A DNA stretch of 64,000 bases, from assembly GCA_945903445.1 (NCBI GenBank), contig CAMDNZ010000012.1, positions 1 through 64,000 on the forward strand. Reading direction: 5' to 3'. This document shows positions 26,439 through 36,726 of this stretch, piece by piece. A program made the position numbers and the translations under genes. How positions within the stretch are numbered: position 1 is the first letter of the stretch; the number at the start of each line of letters is the position of its first letter. The stretch comes from Bordetella parapertussis (GTDB lineage: Bacteria > Pseudomonadota > Gammaproteobacteria > Burkholderiales > Burkholderiaceae_B). The notes beneath the pieces were generated by a model, which did not search any database, was not told the origin of the DNA, and saw only the letters and a list, made by a program, of their open reading frames with translations.

Positions 26439-27866
26439 ATGAGACTCTATCCCCTATTCGCCGATCTGCGGGGTCGCCGTGCGCTGGTCGTGGGGGCGGG
26501 CGAAGTCGGCACGCGCAAAGCCGAAGCATTGCTCGAGGCGGGCGCGACAGTCACCGTCGGCGCGCTGCAATTGGACGACAATTTGCTTCAATGGGGCGCC
26601 GAAGGTCGAATCGACATCAGGCAGGGCGAGTTCGATCCAAGCTGGCTGGACGAGGTCTGGCTGGTCGTGGCCGCAACCGATGACCGCGAGGTCAACCGCC
26701 GGGTCGCCGATTCCGCGCACGCGCGTCGCTTGTTCGCCAACGTTGTGGACGATCCCGAGCTGTCGTCCTTTCAGGTGCCGTCCATCGTCGATCGCTCGCC
26801 TCTGGTGGTGGCAATTTCATCGTCGGGCGTCGCACCCGTGCTGGCGCGGCGACTGCGCGAACGCATCGAATCGCTGTTCGACCACAGTTTGGGACCGCTG
26901 GCGGGTCTGGCACGAAGGTTTCGCCAACAGATTCGCGCCCGCCACCCGCACATGGGCAGCCGACGCGCGTTTTATGACTGGCTGCTCGATGGCCCCGTCG
27001 CCGCGGCCCTGCGCGGTGCCCGTCCCGCCGAGGCCGAAGCGGCACTGGCCGACGCACTGGCAGAACCGGTTTTGTCGCCCGAGGGCAGCGTGGTGCTGGT
27101 AGGTGCGGGCCCGGGCGACCCTGGCCTGCTGACGCTCAAAGCGCTGCGGGCCTTGAACGAAGCCGATGTGATTCTGCATGACAAACTGGTCAGCGATGCC
27201 GTCTTGTCGCTGGCGCGGCGCGACGCCGAACGCATTGCCGTGGGCAAACGCCCAGGCGAAAACCATCATCTCACACAGGCGCGCATTCACGATTCGATGG
27301 TCGCTCACGCCCGAGCCGGCCGCCGGGTGGTGCGTCTAAAAGGCGGTGATGCCTTCATTTTCGGTCGAGGCGGCGAAGAACTCGAACACCTGCGTGCTCA
27401 TGGGGTGCGCTACGAAGTGGTGCCAGGCATCACGGCGGCATTGGCGTGCGCGGCCTATTCAGGCATTCCCCTCACCCATCGGCACCATGCACAGTCGGTG
27501 CAGTTCGTGACGGCGCACAGCGCGGCCGACGGCGCCGACATCGACTGGCAAGGGCTGGCGCGCAGTCATCAGACGCTAACATTCTATATGGGTGTGGGCC
27601 AATCGGGCCAAGTGGCCGAACGCTTGATGGCGCATAGTCGTCAAGGCCACACGCCAGTGGCTATCGTAGAAAACGGCAGTAGACCCGAGCAACGGGTGAT
27701 CACGACCACGTTGGATCTGTTGGCCCGTACCATTGCCGAGCATCGGGTCGCCTCACCCGCCTTGCTGATCGTCGGCGAGGTGGCCGCACTGGGCAGCAGC
27801 CTGCATTGGTTCGGCGAGCTGCTGGAGGCAAACGCTTTGCAAACTCAACCCGCCGTTTTCTGCTGA
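26439..27866 (+). CDS. cysG: Siroheme synthase (trifunctional)
   Basis: 475 residues. N-terminal CysG^B half (1 to about 205) does NAD-dependent precorrin-2 dehydrogenation and ferrochelation, with VVGAGEVGTRKAEALLEAGA. C-terminal SUMT methyltransferase (from VLVGAGPGDPGLLT, about 222) methylates uroporphyrinogen III; GGDAFIFGRGGEE and GIPLTHRHHAQSV are visible. Siroheme is the cofactor of sulfite and nitrite reductases; no cys genes flank it. The 3' end overlaps convergent upp by 22 bases. Confidence 0.96.
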   Translation: MRLYPLFADLRGRRALVVGAGEVGTRKAEALLEAGATVTVGALQLDDNLLQWGAEGRIDIRQGEFDPSWLDEVWLVVAATDDREVNRRVADSAHARRLFANVVDDPELSSFQVPSIVDRSPLVVAISSSGVAPVLARRLRERIESLFDHSLGPLAGLARRFRQQIRARHPHMGSRRAFYDWLLDGPVAAALRGARPAEAEAALADALAEPVLSPEGSVVLVGAGPGDPGLLTLKALRALNEADVILHDKLVSDAVLSLARRDAERIAVGKRPGENHHLTQARIHDSMVAHARAGRRVVRLKGGDAFIFGRGGEELEHLRAHGVRYEVVPGITAALACAAYSGIPLTHRHHAQSVQFVTAHSAADGADIDWQGLARSHQTLTFYMGVGQSGQVAERLMAHSRQGHTPVAIVENGSRPEQRVITTTLDLLARTIAEHRVASPALLIVGEVAALGSSLHWFGELLEANALQTQPAVFC

Positions 27867-28486
27867 GTACCGAAGATCCGATCGCCCGCGTCGCCCAAGC
27901 CGGGCATGATGTAGCCGTCTTCGTTCAACCCCCGATCGATCGAGGCGGTATAGATCTCGACCTCCGGATGGCGTGCCGCGACAGCGGCGATGCCCTCTGG
28001 CGCGGCGACCAGCACCAAGGCTTTGATTTCTCGGGCACCGGCACGTTTGAGCATGTCGATGGTTGCGACCATCGAGCCGCCCGTGGCCAGCATGGGGTCG
28101 ACGATCAGCGCCAGCCGTTGATCGAGTTCGCCTACCAGGCGCTCCAGATAGGTATCGGCTTGCAGCGTCTCTTCGTTGCGAGCGATACCCACCACGCTGA
28201 CCTTAGCGCCCGGCACCAGACGGAGCACGCCGTCCAACATGCCGATACCGGCACGCAAGATGGGCACCACGGTGACTTTCTTGCCTGCGATCTTCTCGAC
28301 CTCGACCGAGCCGCACCAGCCTTCGATGGTGGCAGGTGCCAGCGGCATCGATTTGGTGGCCTCGTAGGTCAGCAGCGCCGCGACTTCCTGCGACAGTTCG
28401 CGAAAGCTCTTGGTGCTCAGATCGGCACGACGCATGATGCCCAGTTTGTGGCGGATCAGGGGATGCCGGATTTCATACACGGGCAT
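27845..28486 (-). CDS. upp: Uracil phosphoribosyltransferase
   Basis: 213 residues, the normal length. Converts uracil plus PRPP to UMP in pyrimidine salvage. PRPP-binding loop VDPMLATGGS and the C-terminal uracil loop YIMPGLGDAGDR are intact. Lies 36 bases after dacB on the same strand and ends inside the 3' end of convergent cysG. Confidence 0.97.
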   Translation of the reverse strand: MPVYEIRHPLIRHKLGIMRRADLSTKSFRELSQEVAALLTYEATKSMPLAPATIEGWCGSVEVEKIAGKKVTVVPILRAGIGMLDGVLRLVPGAKVSVVGIARNEETLQADTYLERLVGELDQRLALIVDPMLATGGSMVATIDMLKRAGAREIKALVLVAAPEGIAAVAARHPEVEIYTASIDRGLNEDGYIMPGLGDAGDRIFGTQQKTAG

Positions 28487-28522
28487 GGGTTCGACTCCAA
28501 TAATGCGAATAAACGAATGGAT

Positions 28523-30031
28523 TCACTGCTCGGCCAACCAAGTGATCAAGGCGTCATTGAACGCCCGGGCGTTGGTAGCCTGATCGTGATTGACTAAACT
28601 GACGATCAGGTAGCGCCGCCCGCTGGCACCCAGCACATAACCCGACAACGCCACCACATCGCGCAAGGTACCGGTTTTCAGATGCGCCATGCCCTGGGTC
28701 GATTCATCGCGCATTCGACGGCGCAAGGTGCCGTCCACACCCGAAATGGCGAACGACGATATGTACTCGGGCATGAGCGAGGAGCGCCAGGCGGTATCCA
28801 GAATGGCCGCCATGCCGCGCGCCGATACCTGGCCGTTGCGCGACAGACCGGCGCCATTATCCAGGATCAGCTCGGGCATGTGGATACCCTGGCTGGCCAA
28901 TAGCTGGGAGACCACTGCACCGCTGGATGCGACGGTAGCAGGCCGGCGGCCTCGCTCGGCGCCCAAGGTCAGCAACAGCGTGCGGGCCATGACGTTATTG
29001 CTTTGCTTGTTGATGACCCGAATGGTTTCGGACAAGGGCGGCGATTGATGGCTGGCCAAGGGCACGGCGTCGGGTGGGGTCACGCCCGCCCGCAACGACC
29101 CGCGGAAGGTGCCGCCCACCTCTTTCCACAACAAGCGGAACACCGATTCGGCTAAATCGGTTTGGGTTAGGGCCAGACGGTAGGCGCTGAATGCCCCGCA
29201 AGATCCAGCCGCCTGGCCCGATAGCCGCAGCACGACGCCTTGAGCAGTGATAACGGGTTCTATACCGACACTGGGCGAACCGGGGCAAACTTCCTCGGTC
29301 CAGGCAATCTGGCCTTCCGTACGAACGCCGGGCACTGGTGGCTCGAGGGCAGGCACCCAACGGCGTTGCGCCGCATCGGGCATAAAGGCCACCCGCATCG
29401 CCCCGTATCCCACCATCCAGGCATCCGGACTGGCGTTATACGGACGGTCGGGCATGCCGTCGAATGCGCCGGGGTCGATGGTGACGTTGCCAAACACCGA
29501 ACGATCGACAATCACGTCGCCGATCTGCTTGACCCCTTGCAAACGCAGCTCGCGCAGCAGGGTCCACAGGTTTTCGAACATCAATTGAGGATCGCCGCCC
29601 GCACGCAAATACAGCGGACCCTGCAACGCACCCCGCGAGTCGATACGCGTACCCGGTTCGGTCAGAAATTCGGTGCGCCAGGTGTAGTTGGGTCCCAAGC
29701 CCGACAAGCCCGCCCAGGTCGTCACCAGTTTCATGACCGACGCCGGATTGCGTGGCACGTCGGGAGAGATCGAAAACAAAGGCGGACCGCCGTCGAGCGG
29801 CTGGACCATCAGCGACAGCGCAGCATCGGGCAATCGGCTGTTGCGCCACGCGGCGGCCAGAGGCATCGGCAAGGCCTGGGTTTGGGTGATAACCGGCGCC
29901 GGGCGCGACATCACGGGGGCGCTTTGCGTCTGGGCCATGGCCGGCACGCTGGACGCCGCCCATCCTATTGTGGCGCCAGCCATCGCCAGACCGCCCAGGC
30001 GCGTCAGCGCACCGCACATCGTTTGCCGCAT
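28523..30031 (-). CDS. dacB: D-alanyl-D-alanine carboxypeptidase/endopeptidase (PBP4)
   Basis: 502 residues from ATG 30031 with a signal peptide ending near AMAQ. Class C PBP (peptidase S13) motifs: SxxK in PASVMK, SxN in QSNNVMART, and KTG in LKTGTLRDV. Acts in the periplasm to trim or cut peptidoglycan cross-links. The N-terminal Pro/Ala/Gln stretch after the signal is a flexible linker. Divergent from queA. Confidence 0.94.
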   Translation of the reverse strand: MRQTMCGALTRLGGLAMAGATIGWAASSVPAMAQTQSAPVMSRPAPVITQTQALPMPLAAAWRNSRLPDAALSLMVQPLDGGPPLFSISPDVPRNPASVMKLVTTWAGLSGLGPNYTWRTEFLTEPGTRIDSRGALQGPLYLRAGGDPQLMFENLWTLLRELRLQGVKQIGDVIVDRSVFGNVTIDPGAFDGMPDRPYNASPDAWMVGYGAMRVAFMPDAAQRRWVPALEPPVPGVRTEGQIAWTEEVCPGSPSVGIEPVITAQGVVLRLSGQAAGSCGAFSAYRLALTQTDLAESVFRLLWKEVGGTFRGSLRAGVTPPDAVPLASHQSPPLSETIRVINKQSNNVMARTLLLTLGAERGRRPATVASSGAVVSQLLASQGIHMPELILDNGAGLSRNGQVSARGMAAILDTAWRSSLMPEYISSFAISGVDGTLRRRMRDESTQGMAHLKTGTLRDVVALSGYVLGASGRRYLIVSLVNHDQATNARAFNDALITWLAEQ

Positions 30032-30179
30032 GAGTCTGTCCAAAAAACGGGTGATAAGGCATTAGACCGCAAGGATACCGGAGTGCAATGGCTGGTCGGC
30101 CAACTGTTGGCTATGTGCTGCACCCGAGCCCCGGCTTCGTTAAAATGCCCGGTCATTTGTCGCTGCCACTCCGCCCATT

Positions 30180-31266
30180 TTGCTCACACTCGCCGATTTC
30201 GATTTCACACTGCCGCCCGAGCTAATCGCGCAAACGCCGCCTGCCACGCGCGGTGCCAGTCGCCTTTTGCATTTGGATCGGCAAGCTGACCTGCACGACC
30301 GGCAGTTTGCCGACCTGCCGACCTTGCTGCGCCCGAACGACCTGCTGGTGTTCAACGACACCCGGGTCATCAAGGCGCGCCTGACGGGTCAGAAAGCCAG
30401 CGGCGGCAAGGTCGAAGTACTGGTCGAACGCATCGTCGGGGACGATCGGGTGTGGGCGCATGTACGCGCCAGTAAATCGCCGAGGCCGGGCACCATCCTG
30501 CGGCTGGCCGGTGCGTTCGAAGTCGAGGTATTGGGCCGTCAAGGCGAATTGTTCGACTGCCGCTTTCCGAGCGAGGTCTTGCCCTTGCTCGATCGCTACG
30601 GCGCCACGCCGCTGCCGCCCTACATCACGCACCCGGCCTTGGCTATCGACGACGAGCGTTACCAAACCGTCTATGCCGACGCGCCGGGTGCGGTGGCTGC
30701 CCCAACCGCAGGATTGCATTTCGACGACGCGATGTTCGAGCGGCTGGACGCCCTGGGCGTGCAGCGCGCTTTCGTGACGCTCCATGTGGGTGCGGGCACA
30801 TTTCAACCGGTACGCACGCATCATCTGCAAGACCACGTCATGCACGCCGAGCGCTACACCGTGCCGGCGACGACCCAGCATGCCGTCGCCGCCGCGCAAG
30901 CTGCAGGCGGTCGGGTCATTGCCGTGGGCACCACCAGCCTGCGAGCATTGGAATCGGCGACCCAGCCTGCCGATGCCGCAGCGCCTGCCAGCGGACCGAC
31001 GCCGCCCACCACCGCAGGCCACGGCCCTCGCCGCAGCACATTCGCTCATCCGCAGGGCGACACGCGCCTGTTCATCGCGCCGGGTTACCGTTTTCTGGCA
31101 GTGGACGCCCTGCTCACCAACTTCCATTTAGCCCAATCGACGCTGCTGATGCTGGTCAGCGCGCTGGCCGGGGCCGATCCCATCCGCCGGGCCTACGCCC
31201 ACGCCATCGCCCAACGCTATCGCTTCTTCAGCTACGGCGATGCCATGTTCATCGAGCCCGCTTCCC

Positions 31267-31274
<8 letters not shown>
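30180..31274 (+). CDS. queA: S-adenosylmethionine:tRNA ribosyltransferase-isomerase
   Basis: 364 residues. Transfers and isomerises the ribosyl part of SAM to preQ1-tRNA, making epoxyqueuosine. The beginning LTLADFDFTLPPELIAQTP, VFNDTRVIKARL, AAPTAGLHF and GTTSLRALES are family hallmarks. No ATG is in frame near the start; TTG 30180 (or an adjacent codon) is the likely initiator. Overlaps tgt by eight bases, linking two steps of queuosine synthesis. A Pro/Ala-rich insertion near residues 265-280 is longer than in E. coli. Confidence 0.93.
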
Positions 31275-32427
<1,153 letters not shown>

Positions 32428-32518
32428 CTGTACGACACGCTACAATGCCCGGTTGACCCGATTAAAGTCTCGCGGGGTCATTCGACTGACATATAAATAT
32501 TGACCAAGGAGTACAACC

Positions 32519-32866
32519 ATGTTGTCCACCGATACGCTGGGCACGATCGTCGCCCAAGCCGCGCCGGCTTCCGAAGGCGGCGCGCTGATGGGCATGTTGC
32601 CCATCGTGCTGATGTTCGTCATTCTGTACTTTCTGATGATTCGTCCTCAGATGAAGCGTCAGAAAGAACATCGCAACCTGCTGTCCGCCCTCGCCAAGGG
32701 CGACGAAGTCAGCACCGCCGGTGGTCTGCTCGGCCGTGTCACCAAAGTGAGCGATGCCTACGTGACCGTCGAAATCGCCGATCTGGCCGCGCAACCCGTC
32801 GAAGTCGTCGTGCAAAAATCGGCGGTGACCACGGTCTTGCCGAAGGGAACCATCAAGGCTCTCTAA
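32519..32866 (+). CDS. yajC: Sec translocon accessory protein YajC
   Basis: 115 residues. One membrane helix (about 25-43, MLPIVLMFVILYFLMIRP) and a cytoplasmic beta domain (GDEVSTAGGLLGRV). It associates with SecDF. A clear GGAG-like site precedes ATG 32519. Standard order tgt-yajC-secD-secF. Confidence 0.95.
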   Translation: MLSTDTLGTIVAQAAPASEGGALMGMLPIVLMFVILYFLMIRPQMKRQKEHRNLLSALAKGDEVSTAGGLLGRVTKVSDAYVTVEIADLAAQPVEVVVQKSAVTTVLPKGTIKAL

Positions 32867-32879
32867 GGTCTACTCACAG

Positions 32880-32900
32880 CCCTGGGCTTGCCCCGGGGTT
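32880..32900 (+). terminator. Hairpin between yajC and secD
   Basis: The 7-bp stem 32880-32886 / 32892-32898 (one U-G pair, loop CTTGC) is followed by TTGATTTGTGTT, a T-rich but interrupted tract. It may attenuate read-through from yajC into secD, or act only as a weak pause site. Confidence 0.4.
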
Positions 32901-32967
32901 GATTTGTGTTCCGCGTTTCGCCGGGCGACCCTCCCCTGCCCTCACGTCTTGCTTTGACCTATCGGCC

Positions 32968-34845
32968 ATGAATCGCTATCCCCTCTGGAAGTACATTACC
33001 GTCCTGGTGGCGTTCGTCATCGGCTTGCTCTATACCTTGCCCAACTTCTACGGCGAATCGCCGGCGGTGCAGGTGTCGAGCGCGATGTCCACCGTCCGTA
33101 TCGAGCCTGCGATGCTCGACAACATCCGGCAAATTCTGGACGAGCACAAGATTCCCTACGAGGGCGTCTTCTTCGAGCAAAACGGTCCCACGGGTACCGT
33201 ACGCGCTCGCTTTAACTCGACCGACACTCAATTGCAGGCGCGCGATCTGATCGAGCGCACCTTGAATACCGACCCGGCCGCACCGCGCTACACCGTCGCG
33301 TTGAACCTGCTGCCGGCCTCGCCCGAGTGGCTGCGCGCTCTGGGTTTTTTCGAACCCAAACCCATGTATCTGGGTCTGGATCTGCGTGGCGGCGTGCACT
33401 TTTTGCTGCAAGTCGATATGCGGGGAGCCCTGACCGGCCGCTACGACGCCTTGGCCTCCGACATGCGTCTGACCCTCAGTCAGCAGCGCATCGAAGGCTC
33501 GGTCGATCGCAACGGCAATTCGGTGGTCGGCAGCTTCGCGTCCGACGACGCCCGCGACCGCGCCTTGAGCAGTATGCGTAGCCGCCAGACCGATCTGACC
33601 TACGCCACACGCGAAGACAACGGCCGCTTCCTGTTGATCGGCACCCTGAGCGAAACCGCCGTGCAGGCCGTGCAAGAAAACGCGCTGCGTCAGAACATCA
33701 ACACGCTGCACAATCGAATCAACGAACTGGGCGTAGCCGAGCCGGTCATCCAACGCCAAGGCGCCGATCGCATCGTCGTGCAATTGCCCGGCGTGCAAGA
33801 CGTCGCCAAGGCGAAAGAACTATTGGGCCGTACCGCCACGCTGGAAATTCGCATGGTGGACGATTCACCCGCCGCTCAATCGGCGCTGATGTCCAATACC
33901 GTACCCTTCGGTCTGGAACGCTACGACGACCGCAGCGGCGGCCCGATTCTGGTGCGCCGCCAGGTGATTCTGACCGGTGAAAACCTGCAAGACGCTCAAC
34001 CCGGCCGCGACCAGCAAACCCAGCAGCCGACCGTCAACCTGACCTTGGACAGCAAAGGCGCACGCATCTTCCGCGATGTCACGCGTGACAACGTCGGCAA
34101 GCGCATGGCTATTTTGCTATTCGAGAACGGTCGTGGCGAAGTCGTGACCGCGCCGGTCATCCGCGCCGAGATCTCGGGCGGTCAAGTGCAGATTTCCGGC
34201 AACATGAGCATCCAGGAAGCCGCCGATACGTCGCTCTTGCTGCGCGCCGGTTCGCTGGCCGCGCCCATGTCCATTATCGAGGAACGCACCATCGGCCCCA
34301 GCCTGGGTGCGGACAACATCAGCAAGGGCTTCAACTCGACGCTGTACGGGTTCCTGGCGATTGCAGTCTTCATCATCGCCTACTACCACCTGTTCGGTGT
34401 GTTCTCCACCATCGGCTTAGCGTTCAACGTCTTGTTGTTGCTGGCCCTGCTGTCGATGTTGCAAGCCACGCTGACCTTGCCAGGCATCGCCGCTATTGCG
34501 TTGACGCTGGGCATGGCGATCGACTCGAACGTGCTGATCAACGAGCGGATACGAGAAGAGCTGCGTAACGGTGCTACGCCACAACAGGCCATCCACCAGG
34601 GTTTCGACCGGGCGTGGGGCACTATTCTGGATTCGAACCTGACCACCTTGATCGTCGCATTGGCCCTGATGGCCTTCGGCACTGGTCCGGTGCGCGGCTT
34701 CGCCGTGGTTCATGCCCTGGGGATTCTGACCTCCATGTTCACCTCGGTCGTGGGCGTTCGTGCGTTGGTCAACTTCTGGTATGGCCGTCAACGCAAACTG
34801 ACCAAGCTGGCGATCGGCACGGTCTGGAAACCCAAAAAAGACTAA
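32968..34845 (+). CDS. secD: Protein translocase subunit SecD
   Basis: 625 residues from ATG 32968 (MNRYPLWKYI). TM1 at 8-25, a large periplasmic domain of about 430 residues, then five TMs. LGLDLRGGVHFLLQVD and AIALTLGMAIDSNVLINERIREE are the SecD core motifs. Uses the proton gradient to pull proteins through SecYEG. Reading the frame further upstream gives no family sequence. Confidence 0.96.
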   Translation: MNRYPLWKYITVLVAFVIGLLYTLPNFYGESPAVQVSSAMSTVRIEPAMLDNIRQILDEHKIPYEGVFFEQNGPTGTVRARFNSTDTQLQARDLIERTLNTDPAAPRYTVALNLLPASPEWLRALGFFEPKPMYLGLDLRGGVHFLLQVDMRGALTGRYDALASDMRLTLSQQRIEGSVDRNGNSVVGSFASDDARDRALSSMRSRQTDLTYATREDNGRFLLIGTLSETAVQAVQENALRQNINTLHNRINELGVAEPVIQRQGADRIVVQLPGVQDVAKAKELLGRTATLEIRMVDDSPAAQSALMSNTVPFGLERYDDRSGGPILVRRQVILTGENLQDAQPGRDQQTQQPTVNLTLDSKGARIFRDVTRDNVGKRMAILLFENGRGEVVTAPVIRAEISGGQVQISGNMSIQEAADTSLLLRAGSLAAPMSIIEERTIGPSLGADNISKGFNSTLYGFLAIAVFIIAYYHLFGVFSTIGLAFNVLLLLALLSMLQATLTLPGIAAIALTLGMAIDSNVLINERIREELRNGATPQQAIHQGFDRAWGTILDSNLTTLIVALALMAFGTGPVRGFAVVHALGILTSMFTSVVGVRALVNFWYGRQRKLTKLAIGTVWKPKKD

Positions 34846-34858
34846 CTAGAGCGCAACC

Positions 34859-35797
34859 ATGGAATTTTTCCGGATACATCGCACGATTCCGTTCATGCGC
34901 CACGCCGTGGTGCTGAACACCATCAGTTTGGTGACGTTCCTGCTGGCGGTTTTCTTCATCGCCACTCGCGGCTTTCATCTGTCCATCGAATTCACCGGCG
35001 GCACGCTGATGGAAGTGGCCTATACCCAAAGCGCCAAGCTGGAAGACGTTCGCAGCGAAGTCGGCAAGTTGGGTTATAGCGAGTTCCAGGTGCAGAACTT
35101 CGGCACCTCGCGCGACGTCATGATCCGCCTGCCGCTGGCCGAGGGCGAGACCTCGGCCGCACAAAGCCAGACCGTGATGGCAGCCTTGAAAGCCGCCGAC
35201 CCCACGGTCGAGCTTCGCCGGGTAGAGTTCGTCGGCCCGCAGGTGGGCGAAGAACTCGTCCATAACGGGCTGATGGCCTTGCTGGCGGTGGTGATCGGCA
35301 TCATGGCCTATCTCGGCATCCGCTTCGAATGGAAATTCGCAGTGGCAGGCGTGATCGCCAACTTGCACGACGTGGTGATCATTCTAGGTTTCTTCGCCTT
35401 CTTCCAATGGGAATTCTCGCTGCCGGTATTGGCGGGCATTCTGGCGGTACTGGGCTACTCGGTGAACGAGTCGGTCGTGATCATGGACCGGATTCGCGAG
35501 AACTTCCGCAAGTATCGCAAGGCGGACGTGAAAGAGGTCATCAATAGCGCCATTACACAAACCATTTCGCGCACCATCATCACCCACGGCTCGACTCAGT
35601 TGATGGTGTTGTCGATGCTGTTCTTCGGCGGACCGTCGCTGTTCTACTTCGCCCTGGCCCTGACCATCGGCATCTGGTTCGGTATCTACTCGTCGGTGTT
35701 CGTGGCAGCAGCGCTGGCCATGTGGATGGGTGTGAAGCGCGAAGACCTGATCAAGCCGGTCAAAAAAGAAGGCGCCGACGAAGTCGAAGCGCCTTAA
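34859..35797 (+). CDS. secF: Protein translocase subunit SecF
   Basis: 312 residues, six TMs with a periplasmic loop after TM1. SIEFTGGTLMEV and VLGYSVNESVVIMDRIREN are SecF motifs. Lies 13 bases after secD; ends the operon at a hairpin beyond 35837. Acidic C-terminal tail KKEGADEVEAP. Confidence 0.96.
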   Translation: MEFFRIHRTIPFMRHAVVLNTISLVTFLLAVFFIATRGFHLSIEFTGGTLMEVAYTQSAKLEDVRSEVGKLGYSEFQVQNFGTSRDVMIRLPLAEGETSAAQSQTVMAALKAADPTVELRRVEFVGPQVGEELVHNGLMALLAVVIGIMAYLGIRFEWKFAVAGVIANLHDVVIILGFFAFFQWEFSLPVLAGILAVLGYSVNESVVIMDRIRENFRKYRKADVKEVINSAITQTISRTIITHGSTQLMVLSMLFFGGPSLFYFALALTIGIWFGIYSSVFVAAALAMWMGVKREDLIKPVKKEGADEVEAP

Positions 35798-35836
35798 TCA
35801 GCCATCGAGGTCAAGGGGCCTGTCAGCCCCGCTCGC

Positions 35837-35880
35837 GACAAAGCCGCTTGGATGCATTCGTGTTCAAGCGGCTTTGTCTT
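35837..35880. terminator. 14-bp inverted-repeat terminator between secF and the PAP2 gene
   Basis: Perfect 14-bp inverted repeat 35837-35850 / 35865-35878 with a 14-base loop and T-rich tail on the plus strand (CTTTGTCTTGTC). It lies between convergent genes, so it probably stops secF transcription and may act in both directions. Confidence 0.85.
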
Positions 35881-35885
35881 GTCAT

Positions 35886-36596
35886 CTATCGACGACGAGC
35901 GAACCAGCGCCAAGGGCTGCGCAAAGGCCACTCGCGTTTGGCATCCAAGACCCGCGGCGCCATGACCGCGGCCAACATCAGCGCAAGGGCAGCCGAGCTC
36001 ACCACATCGGAAAAATAATGATCCAGGTTGATCACGCGAGCCACGGCCACGCCGATCGCGGCAATCATTAAAGGCCAACGAAGACGGGGGAACAAGATGG
36101 CAAGCGTCGCGGCGGCGCCGAAGGCCGAGAACGTATGGCTGGAAGGAAAGGAGTTGTAGTGCTCGACCCGCATGAAGGGGATGCCAAAACCGTAGATGCC
36201 GTGATCGATCAATAACTCTGGGCGGGCACGTGCCACGCCGGCTTTGAGCAGCGCGACGATTATGCCGCCTGCCGCCAGGGTGACGATAATGAACAAACCG
36301 CCTCGCGCCATGCGTTCGGCTCGCAGGCGCTTGGATGCCGGCGCTTCGCTGCCCATCGCCGACAAGCGATACACGCCATAGCTATACGCCAGCAGCGCGG
36401 GCAGCAAATAGTATTGACTCGTGCCTAACTCGTCGATGACATCGAAAATATCGTGTATCCAGGGTGTTCGTTCGGCGTTCAGCAGTTGAGTCAAGGGTAG
36501 ATCGAGGTGAAAGTACGCTACTACCACGAGTAAAACCACACAGGCGCAGAACAAAGCCCAACGCTTCAGAGAAAAAGAATAGGTCTGGATAGACAT
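35886..36596 (-). CDS. PAP2-family membrane phosphatase
   Basis: 236 residues with about six membrane segments. The three PAP2 motifs are present: KAGVARARP, PSSHT, and RVINLDHYFSDV. It should dephosphorylate a lipid phosphate such as undecaprenyl diphosphate, phosphatidylglycerophosphate or lipid A at the outer face of the inner membrane; motifs alone cannot choose. Divergent from miaB, no operon partner. Confidence 0.88.
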   Translation of the reverse strand: MSIQTYSFSLKRWALFCACVVLLVVVAYFHLDLPLTQLLNAERTPWIHDIFDVIDELGTSQYYLLPALLAYSYGVYRLSAMGSEAPASKRLRAERMARGGLFIIVTLAAGGIIVALLKAGVARARPELLIDHGIYGFGIPFMRVEHYNSFPSSHTFSAFGAAATLAILFPRLRWPLMIAAIGVAVARVINLDHYFSDVVSSAALALMLAAVMAPRVLDAKREWPLRSPWRWFARRR

Positions 36597-36726
36597 GAAA
36601 GGAGGCAGTAGCTGAGACGCGCCAATCGTAACCGACCCCGGTTTCAGAAAAACGCGTCTACACGATAAAATCCTGAGTTCTCCTCATTTTTCGCCCCCGG
36701 GATATAAACCAGTCACGGCTGCCATC

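Noticed and set aside
26239..26442. 67-codon frame before cysG
   Set aside because: No ribosome site, lies in an AT-rich promoter region, no similarity seen.
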